Positions 55,644 through 64,000 of a stretch of DNA of 64,000 bases are shown piece after piece. A program made the position numbers and the translations under genes. Within the stretch, counting starts at the first letter, position 1. Each line of letters starts with the position of its first letter. This DNA comes from Eubacterium plexicaudatum ASF492 (GTDB lineage: Bacteria > Bacillota > Clostridia > Lachnospirales > Lachnospiraceae): the NCBI RefSeq assembly GCF_000364225.2, contig NZ_AQFT02000001.1, positions 5,328,001 to 5,392,000 on the forward strand. Reading direction: 5' to 3'. The notes below the pieces were generated by a model, which did no database searches, was not told the DNA's origin, and saw only the letters and a program-made list of their open reading frames with translations.

Positions 55644-58573
55644 ATGAGAAAGGGCAGAAAGATACTAGCGGCAGTGTTGGTGATTTGTATGGTGGTAGGA
55701 TCTGGTGTTTGTCCTGATGGGAAAGAAAAAGTGCAGGCGGCAGCAGTTTTTGGAGATTATGAGTATGAAGTTTTGGGAGATGGGACTGTTTCTATTACGA
55801 AATATAATGGAATAGATGTTGTGTTGACCATTCCTAAAGAAATAGAAGGAAAACAGGTTACCTGTATAGGAGATGGTGTTTTTGATAATTGTAATAGATT
55901 AAAAGAGATAAAACTTCCGGAAGGAGTTACAAATATTAAAAAAAATGCTTTCTTCCAATGCACTGATTTAAAAGATGTATATTATTCAGGAACTAAAAAG
56001 CAGTGGAGTGAAATAAATATTTTAAAAGAAGGTAACGAAAGTCTATTTGAGGCTATTATACATTGTAGTAATGAGATATTGTCCGATGGAGCTGGAAAGG
56101 AATATGAATATGAAGAGAAAAGCGATGGAACTATAGAGATTACAAAATACAAAGGCACTGATACGGAATTGGAAGTACCGCAAAAAATAGATGATAAGTT
56201 AGTGACCGGCATAGGAATTGAGGCTTTTTCACAAAATAAGAAGCTTACGAAAGTTATCATTCCCTCAGGCATAACAAGCATAGGAGCTGCAGCATTTGAC
56301 GACTGCAGCAGTCTAAGCAGTATAGAGCTTCCATCCGGTTTAACAAGCATAGCAATGGCCACATTTCAAAATTGTATACAACTTACGAGTATCAAAATAC
56401 CGGAGGGAGTAACAGCTATCAAAGGATGGACGTTTGCAGGCTGCAAAAGTTTGTCAAGTATAAATATTCCTGTAAGTGTAACGGAGATAGAATATGCAAC
56501 GATTGGAAATCTCTATAAATATAAACTGAAAGATATCTATTATGCAGGAAGTAAAGAACAGTGGGAAGCAATTGTATTTGACGGAAGCTTGGTAGGGGGA
56601 GATAATGATTTTACTAAGATAAATGTGCATTATGGAATAACGCCACCAGATATGCCAACTATATCAGAAGATCCATGTACTCTAGATGCGAAAGAAGAAC
56701 TTGAACGTTTGAAAGTTGGTGATCCATTTTCATTAAATCAGGACTTTCAGCATTACCTGTCTGAAGAGCAGATCGATATTTTGGAAAGCTACCTTTTTAC
56801 TTGGCTTGCAGAAATCAATTACGTATATCGGTATTCCGATTCTGACCGCATAAAAGAACGCATTATGAAGAAAACAGGCATTGACCCGCAGGGGGATTTT
56901 GCGTCCGGTAGTGAACAGGCAATTACACATATTTGCATAGAGACAAAATACGGACCGAAGACGTTTGAAGTTACGCTTGACCTTGGTAATCCGGATGACA
57001 GCGGCAATCTTTATCCTGCCTATGGCGCTATGCATTATGAAATACTGGAAAAAGGTAATATTCCATCAGATATACGGAAAAGCGGGCAGATTGGGAGAGA
57101 TACTTATGCGGATTTAGGAACGTTAGCGCAATGTGTCAGCAAAGCATCCGAAGAATCGCTCCACAACACATATCAGTGGGAATCTTTGAGTGACGAGATG
57201 ACAAGCGGCGTTCTCATTGACAAGACAGTAACAGAGATTATTGGCAATAAAAACGGTTCTTTTTCCGACGCGACATTTACTATATACGCGAAACCGCTTT
57301 TTACATACAGCAAAAAGTAACGATTGCGTGTCCGGTTGATGTGCATGTGTATGGTATGGATGGGACAGAGGCAGGTTCTATTATCAATAACAAGCCAAAC
57401 GGAGGAAACGGGAATGTCCGTCTGGATGTAAACGGAGATACCAAAACAGTGTATCTGACAGGAAATGATTACTATTTGAACCTGTGCGGTACAGACAACG
57501 GAACAATGCGGTATGAAGTGGAGGAAATTGCAAACGAAGAAGTACGCCGCAATGTGCAGTTTTTGGAATTGCAGCTGCAAAAGGATATGCAGTATGAAGG
57601 GTACGTATTCCGTCCGCTGAACATTGATCGTGATTTATATGCGTTAAGAACAAAGGGCAGTTTTGGACAGGAAGTATTTTATGCAAATTCGGATACGTAT
57701 CAGGCATTATTTAAACAGATCCAGGGACTGTCTTTAAGCAAGGGCCAAACATCTCTGGAGCGAAATACAACTGTACAGTTAAATGCGAGTTTGGTTCCGT
57801 TAGATGCGAGCAATCCGAACCTGCAGTGGAAGACGGACAAAGATTCTGTAGTGAAGGTGGACAGCAGAGGGCTTGTTACGGCAGTTGGTTCCGGGCGTGC
57901 GACAGTTACAGTATCGACAAAGGACGGGAGCTTTTTAAAACAGTATTGCGTGATTGATGTTGCAGATAACAGGAATGATTTTGGCGGCAGCTCATCCGGA
58001 TGGTCCGGAGGGGTTATACAGCCTGTGGAACAGGAGAAAGATCCGATCGTAGTGAATTTGCACTATGTGCTTCAGTTTCAGACAAACGGTGGCACGAACT
58101 TAAGCCGGAAGACAATGACGCTTTTAGCGGATGACAGTCCGGGGATTATGCCGAAAGTACAGCGGAAAGATTACCTGTTTGACGGCTGGTATACGCAGCA
58201 GGACGGTGGAGAAAAAGTAACCGGAGAGCAGCCACTAAAAGAGGCTGTGACATTGTATGCGAGGTGGACAAAAGTATTGACACCGGCAAAGTCGGCGATA
58301 GCGGTACTGAAATCAAAGAAAAAAGGGCAGGTGCAGGTTAGTTTTCAGAATATTAATGGTGTGTCAGGATACCAGATTGAATATGCGTTAGATGAGAAAT
58401 TTACATCATCGAAGACGAAAGAGGCCGGAAAAACGGCAAAGTCGAAGACACTTTCCGGTCTTAAGGCGAAAAAGAAATATTATGTCAGAGTGCGGGCATA
58501 TCAGCTGGATTCTATGAAAAACAGAATTTATGGAAATTACAGTGAGGTAAAGAGTGTGCAGGTAAAAGGCTGA
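55644..58573 (+). CDS. BspA-type leucine-rich repeat surface protein 1 (one indel)
   Basis: Restored length 976 residues. Signal peptide (ILAAVLVICMVVGSGVC), then BspA/LRR_5 repeats of 23 residues in two blocks (AFDDCSSLSSIELPSGLTSI). From about residue 350 follows a 300-residue module that I cannot name (NQDFQHYLSEEQIDILESYL), then a BIG2 domain, a Listeria-Bacteroides type repeat (QRKDYLFDGWYTQQDGGEKV) and a C-terminal fibronectin-III-like domain (VSGYQIEYALDEKF, KKYYVRVRAYQ). No LPxTG anchor. One base is missing near 57312-57318. TGGAG precedes ATG 55644, 31 bases after the kinase stop, so it may belong to the same transcript. Adhesion to host or other bacteria is the usual role. Confidence 0.87.
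56680..58573 (+). repeat. 1.9-kb direct repeat, copy A (C-terminal module of BspA-type protein 1)
   Basis: Protein sequence from AKEELERLKVGDPFSLNQDF to the end is nearly identical to that encoded at 61120-63030. The long direct repeats are about 2.5 kb apart and could recombine, deleting or duplicating the repeat domain between them. Confidence 0.75.
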
Positions 58574-58613
58574 ATATGTCGGATAACGGCAAGTGGGATT
58601 GGAGGAACATAAT

Positions 58614-61600
58614 ATGAGAAGGGGAAAAAAGATACTGGCGGTAGTGCTTGTTCTTTGTATGGTGGCCGGACTTTGTATTTGTCCGGGAAGAAAAGAGAGC
58701 GTGCAGGCGGCAGTTTTTGGAGACTATGAATATATGGATTTGATTGGCGGGACCGTTTCAATTACGAAATATAACGGTTCCGATAATGTGCTGACGGTTC
58801 CGGAGACGATTGACGGGAAACGTGTGACAGATATAGGCGATAGTGCATTTGCAAGAAAAAACGGCATGACGGAAATCAGTCTTCCAACCGGAGTAACCGG
58901 TATAGGGAACAGTGCGTTTGAATCTTGTGTTAATTTGACAAAGATCAATTTTCCAACCGGCTTGAGCAGCATCGGTGAATTTGCGTTTCAGTCATGTAAC
59001 AGCTTAACGGAAATCAGCCTGCCGACAGGGGTAACCAGTATAGGAAACAGTGCGTTTCAGTCTTGCAGCAGTTTGACAAAAATCAGTTTGCCGGCAGGAT
59101 TGGCCAGCATAGGGGATTGGACTTTTGAGCAATGCAGCAGTTTAACAGAAGTCATTCTGCCAGCAGGATTGACCGGTATAGGCAGCGGCGCTTTTTCGTC
59201 TTGCGGTGCTTTGACGCAAATCATTCTGCCGGATGGGGTGACCGGCATAGGGCCGCTGGCCTTTGAGTCCTGCGGCAGCCTGTCAGAAATCAGCTTGCCG
59301 GCTGCATTAACCAGCATAGGGGACAGTGCATTTAAGGCTTGTACAGGATTGAAGGATGTGAACTATGGAGGGACGCAGCAGCAGTGGGATCAAATTCAGA
59401 TTGGATCGGCGGATAATGATTATTTGAAAAATGCAGCGATACATTTTAACAACGGTTCTGCGGATGATCCAAAAACTTTGTATGAATATCAGGAAAAAAA
59501 CGGAACGATAGTAATTACGAAGTACAAGGGAACCAATACGGAGGCGGCAGTACCGGAAACAATAGATAATAAAGCGGTAACCAGTATAGGAAACGAGGCT
59601 TTTTTCTCCTGCCAGAACCTGACGAAGATTACGCTTCCAACGGGTATCACAAACATAGAAGGCGGCGCATTCAGAAGCTGTACAGGTTTAACGCAGATCA
59701 ATCTCCCAGCCGGCCTGCTCAGCCTGGGGGACGGGGCATTTAAGGATTGTATCGGCCTGACGCAAATGGACCTTCCGGCCGGATTAACTGATATGGGGTT
59801 TTCTGTATTTCGAGGTTGTACCAGCTTAGCGCAAATCAATTTACCGACTGGGATAACAAGTATCAATGACGGAGCGTTTGCGGACTGCAGCAGCCTGAAA
59901 AAAATCAGTATTCCGACTGGGGTAACAAGTATAGAAGGCGGAGCGTTTACGGGCTGCAGCAGTTTAACAGAGATCAGCTTGCCGGTCGGTTTGGTCAGCA
60001 TTGGAGATGAAGCGTTTCAAAATTGTGCAGGTTTGACAGATGTATATTATGACGGATCGGAAGAACAGTGGAAGAATCTTACAATTGGCTTAAATAATGA
60101 CAGCTTGAAGAATGCAGCGATGCATTTTAAGATTAATTCCGGTGGAGACAGTGAGTTTTACGAATATACGGAGAAGAGTGACGGCACCATAGAAATTACA
60201 AAATATAAAGGCACCGATACAAAAGTGGAAGTGCCGGAACAAATAAATGGTAAAGTAGTTTCAGGGATTGGAAATTCGGCATTTGCCGGCTGTGTGGATG
60301 TGACTGATATTACCATACCGGCCAGTGTGATCAGCATAAAAAGGAATGCATTTCTTGGCTGCAGCAGTTTGCATTACGTGCATTATGCGGACACGGAACG
60401 ACGCTGGAATGAGATAGAAATAGAATCTGCCGGTAATGAAAATCTGATAAATACGGAGAAGTGTTTTACCTCAAATGATTATGAGTACCGAAATGTAGAT
60501 GAGAATACGGTAAGTATCGTACGGTATAAAGGAAAAGATGCTGTTGTAAATATTCCGGCAAAGATAGATGGAAAAAAGGTAAATGCCATAGGTATTTCTG
60601 CGTTTTCCGAATATAAGGACCTGAGGGAAATCAGTATGCCTGACAGTATTACGGAGATAGAACATACCGCTTTTATCAGATGTGAAAATTTGACGAAAAT
60701 TGTTATTTCACCGAATGTGACCTATTTAGGAAATTCCTGTTTTTCTGAATGCAGCAACCTGGAGGAAATCAGGATACCGGATAGTGTAACCCGTACAGGT
60801 AGTTCTGTTTTTCGGGGATGCCTAAGTCTGAAAAAAGCAACCATTTCATCTAATATGAACGGAATATCTTTAAACTTTTTACAAACTGCACGAATTTGGA
60901 AGAAATCAGGATTCCGGAAAGCATCGGTTTTATAGGGCCGATTGCTTTTACAAATTGCAGCAGCTTAAAAGATGTATATTATTCGGGCAGTAAAGAGCAG
61001 TGGGAAAAAATACACATTAATGATGGTAATAAGGCATTATTAAATGCAACAATACATTTTAAAGAAGAACCCAAACCGCAGCCGCCTCAGGAAGAAAAGC
61101 CGCTGCCAAACACCGTTGATGCCAAAGAAGAACTGCAGCGGTTAAAGGCAGGGGATCCGTTTTTACTGAATCAAGATTTTCAGCATTACCTGTCTGACGA
61201 ACAGATCGACGTGATAGAAAGCTATCTTTTCACATGGCTTGCAGAAATTAATTATGTATATCAATATTCAGGTTCTGCAAGTATAAAAGAACTTATTATG
61301 AAAAAAGCCGGCATTGACCCACATGGTAATTTTGCATCCGGCAAAGAGCAGGCAGTTACGCACCTATGCGTGGATACAAAATATGGGCCAAGAATTTTTT
61401 CCATTACGCTTGATCTTGGAAAACCGGATGACAGCGGTAATTTGTATCCGTCTTATGGAGCCATGCATTATGAAGTGCTGGAAAAAGGAAGTATTCCGTC
61501 GGATCTGCCTAAAAGCGGTCGGATTGGAAGAGAATCTTATACGGATTTGGATACGTTTGTAAAATGTGTCAGCAAAGCGGCCGAAGATTCATTACACGGC

Positions 61601-63030
61601 ACTTACCAATGGGAATCCTTAAGTGCCGAGATGACAAGCGGTGTGCTGGTTGACAAGACGGTGACAGAAATTATCGGAAATAAAAACGGTTCGTTTTCCG
61701 ATGCAATATTAACCGTATATGCAAAACCGCTTCTTACTTACAGCAAAAAGGTTACGATTGCCTGTCCGGTTGATGTACACATATACAGCATGGGCGGCAA
61801 AGAGGAAGGGGCTATTATCAATAATGTACCAAGTGCAGGAAGCGGGAATGTCCGTCTGGATGTAAACGGTGATACAAAAACAGTGTACCTCACAGGAAAT
61901 GATTACTATCTGAACCTGCGCGGCACGGATACCGGAACAATGCGGTATGAAGTAGAGGAAATCGCAAACGAAGAAGTGCGCCGCAACGTGCAGTTTTTGG
62001 AACTGCAGCTGAAAAAAGATATGCAGTATGAGGGATATGTATTCCGTCCGCTGAACATCGACCGTGATTTATATGCGTTAAGGACAAAGGGCGGTTCCGA
62101 ACAGGAAGTGTTCTATGCGGATTCAGATACTTACAAAGCTTTATTTAAACGGATTCAGGGTCTTTCCTTAAGTCAGGGGCAAACATCTTTGGACAGGAAT
62201 AAAACGATGCAGCTGAGTGCAAGCATGATACCATTAGATGCCAGCAATCCAAATCTGCAGTGGACAACGGACAGTGAATCGGTTGTAAAGGTGGATAGCA
62301 ACGGACTTGTCACAGCTGTTGGCTCCGGGCGTGCAACGGTAACGGTATCGACGAAGGACGGAAGCTTTTTAAAGCAGTATTGTGTAATTGATGTTGCAGA
62401 AGTACAAAAAGAGGATGGTCCTTCCGGTGGAGGCAGTTCCGGAGGCAGTTCATCCGGATGGACCGGCGGTTCCGCTCAGCCTGTGGAACAGGATAAAAAT
62501 CCGGTTGTAGTGAATCTGCATTATGTGCTTCAGTTTGACACAAACGGCGGTTCCAATCTGAGCCGAAAGACGATGACACTTTTAGCAGATGACAGTCCGG
62601 GCATTATGCCGAAAGTACAAAGGAAAGATTACCTGTTTGACGGCTGGTATACAAAACAGGACGGCGGAGAGAAGGTAGCCGGGGATAAGCCGCTGAAAGA
62701 GGCTGCGACATTGTATGCGAAGTGGACAAGAGTAACGGCACCGGCGAAGTCAGCGGTATCGGCATTGAAATCGAAGAAAAAAGGGCAGGTGCAGGTTAGC
62801 TTTCAGAATATAAACAGCGTGTCTGGATATCAGATTGAATATGCGTTAAATAATAAATTTACCGCAGCGAAGAAAAAGAAGCAGGAAAAGCGGCGAAATC
62901 AAAGACCATTTCCGGACTTAAGGCGGGAAAAAAGTATTATGTCAGAGTACGTGCATATCAGCTGGATTCTATGAAAAATCGGATTTATGGGGATTATAGT
63001 AAAGTAAAGAGCGTGAAGGTAAAGAGTTGA
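58614..63030 (+). CDS. BspA-type leucine-rich repeat surface protein 2 (two indels)
   Basis: Restored length 1472 residues, an enlarged version of protein 1. After a signal peptide (ILAVVLVLCMVAGLCICP) come four blocks of 23-residue LRR_5 repeats (SAFQSCSSLTKISLPAGLAS), about 23 repeats in all, each block closed by a YYxGSxEQW-type cap. The C-terminal half repeats the module set of protein 1: unnamed 300-residue domain, BIG2, Listeria-Bacteroides repeat and fibronectin-III-like domain. One T is missing at 60876-60880 and one A at 62873-62877. TGGAGG precedes ATG 58614. No wall-sorting signal is visible. Confidence 0.87.
61120..63030 (+). repeat. 1.9-kb direct repeat, copy B (C-terminal module of BspA-type protein 2)
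   Basis: Counterpart of the copy at 56680-58573. Similarity is highest in the unnamed domain (YVFRPLNIDRDLYALRTKG in both). Confidence 0.75.
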
Positions 63031-63057
63031 TACGTACCGAAACGGAGGAATTGGGTT

Positions 63058-64000
63058 ATGAGCAGATGCAGGAAAATGATTGCAGTTATTTTAACAATTT
63101 GTATGGCGCTGGGACCGGTCTACATGCCTGGAGGTGCCAAGAAAGTTTGTGCTGCTGTTTCCGGGGATTATGAGTATGAGGAGCTTTCAGCTACGACGGT
63201 TAAGATAACGAAATATTCCGGATCGGATGCGCAGCTAAAGATTCCGGATCGGATTGGCGGCAAGACAGTGACGGAAATAGGAGCCGGTGCTTTTAGAGGA
63301 AACAGCAGTCTGACAAAAATCGTAGTTCCGAATGGTGTGCAATATTTAAGAGAGGAAGCTTTTTACAACTGCACAAATTTGACGGATGCTGGCCTTCCTG
63401 TAAGTATTGTGCAATTGGGCAGTTATGTGTTTGGCGATTGCAGCAGCCTGAAACAGGTATATTATGCAGGGACACAGAACCAATGGAATCAAATACATAC
63501 TGTTTATCCTGAAAATTCTATCTTATTAAATATAGATATATATTTTAACAGTGATTTGATTTTGGATAAGGCAGAAAAAGATTATGAATATGAGGTTTTA
63601 GACGACGGAACGATTCGAATTACAAAATATATAGGAAAAGACACGATCGTAGACATTCCGGAAGCAATAGATGGGAAACAAGTCACGATTATAGGTGAAA
63701 TGGCTTTTTTTGGGCGCAAAGATCTGACAGAGGTACGGATACCAAATGGAGTGACCGCTATTATGAATGCTGCCTTTTCCGGATGTACAAATCTGAGCAA
63801 AGTTAACATTCCCGAAAAAATTACCAGCATATCGGCATGGACATTTGACAGCTGCGCAGGATTGACCGAAATACATATTCCGGAAGGAGTGACCGGTATC
63901 GGAACGGCTGCTTTCGGAAGCTGCACGGGATTGACGAAAATTAATATCCCGGATGGAGTAACGAATATAGAATCGTCTGCTTTTCATAAGTGCAGCAGTT
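63058..64000 (+). CDS. BspA-type leucine-rich repeat surface protein 3 (3' end outside window)
   Basis: 314 residues are present and the frame is open at the window edge. Signal peptide MIAVILTICMALGPVY after a short basic start, cleavage likely near CAA. Then YEYEEL and ITKYSG, the fixed opening of this family, and LRR_5 repeats (AFYNCTNLTDAGLPVSIV, AFSGCTNLSKVNIPEKITSI, FDSCAGLTEIHIPEGVTGI). GGAGG precedes ATG 63058, 27 bases after protein 2. It is less like 1 and 2 than they are to each other. The frame is intact so far. Confidence 0.88.
   Translation, partial: MSRCRKMIAVILTICMALGPVYMPGGAKKVCAAVSGDYEYEELSATTVKITKYSGSDAQLKIPDRIGGKTVTEIGAGAFRGNSSLTKIVVPNGVQYLREEAFYNCTNLTDAGLPVSIVQLGSYVFGDCSSLKQVYYAGTQNQWNQIHTVYPENSILLNIDIYFNSDLILDKAEKDYEYEVLDDGTIRITKYIGKDTIVDIPEAIDGKQVTIIGEMAFFGRKDLTEVRIPNGVTAIMNAAFSGCTNLSKVNIPEKITSISAWTFDSCAGLTEIHIPEGVTGIGTAAFGSCTGLTKINIPDGVTNIESSAFHKCSS

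Overview
The window looks like a chromosome segment of an anaerobic Firmicute, most likely a motile gut clostridium of the Lachnospiraceae type. This is an inference from moderate G+C, strong AGGAGG-type ribosome sites, TTGACA/TATAAT promoters, flagellins, PadR and NiaR regulators, a ferritin-like spore-coat-type protein, BspA-type leucine-rich surface proteins and a WXG100 secretion locus. No rRNA, tRNA or CRISPR array was found. LAYOUT. 1-6,600: an ABC/FtsX transporter with a giant extracytoplasmic coiled coil, cysK, a short-chain dehydrogenase and a small XRE regulator. 6,600-10,700: a minus-strand block with an SGNH hydrolase and HAD phosphatase pair, and a PadR regulator with an FtsW/RodA-like protein carrying a permease-prefix domain, fired from a 29-bp perfect palindrome. 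10,707-12,153: a complete ISAs1-type insertion sequence with 8-bp target duplications. 12,241-15,074: an ABC three-component (ABC-3C) system, probably a conflict/defence module. 15,186-20,800: small membrane proteins, then de novo NAD synthesis (nadA divergent from nadB-nadC-niaR). 20,800-25,280: a two-component system, an acetyltransferase and an ABC-2 exporter. 25,445-33,842: two giant flagellins (about 1,266 residues each) around a ferritin-like gene. 34,051-34,883: a Hin-like serine invertase followed by two oppositely oriented hix-like sites around a ~170-bp segment. 34,931-55,612: one long co-directional locus for a WXG100 (type VII-like) secretion system fused to Ser/Thr phosphosignalling: two transmembrane kinases, one PP2C phosphatase, four FHA proteins, a three-ATPase EssC, an EsaB-like ubiquitin fold protein, five WXG100 proteins, a LytTR regulator and a protease-dead trypsin-like membrane protein. 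55,644-64,000: three tandem BspA-type surface proteins, the last cut by the window edge. HOW IT MAY WORK TOGETHER (inference). The invertase can flip the segment just upstream of the secretion locus and so switch it on or off. The kinases sense the outside through a solute-binding-like domain or PASTA domains, and the FHA proteins, including EssC itself, read the phosphorylation state that PP2C reverses. DATA QUALITY. Fifteen genes are broken by 29 single-base indels, 28 of them losses of one base, nearly all in short A or T runs, plus two in-frame stops. The fragments always join into full-length proteins, so these look like sequencing errors, not decay; coordinates given here span the restored genes.
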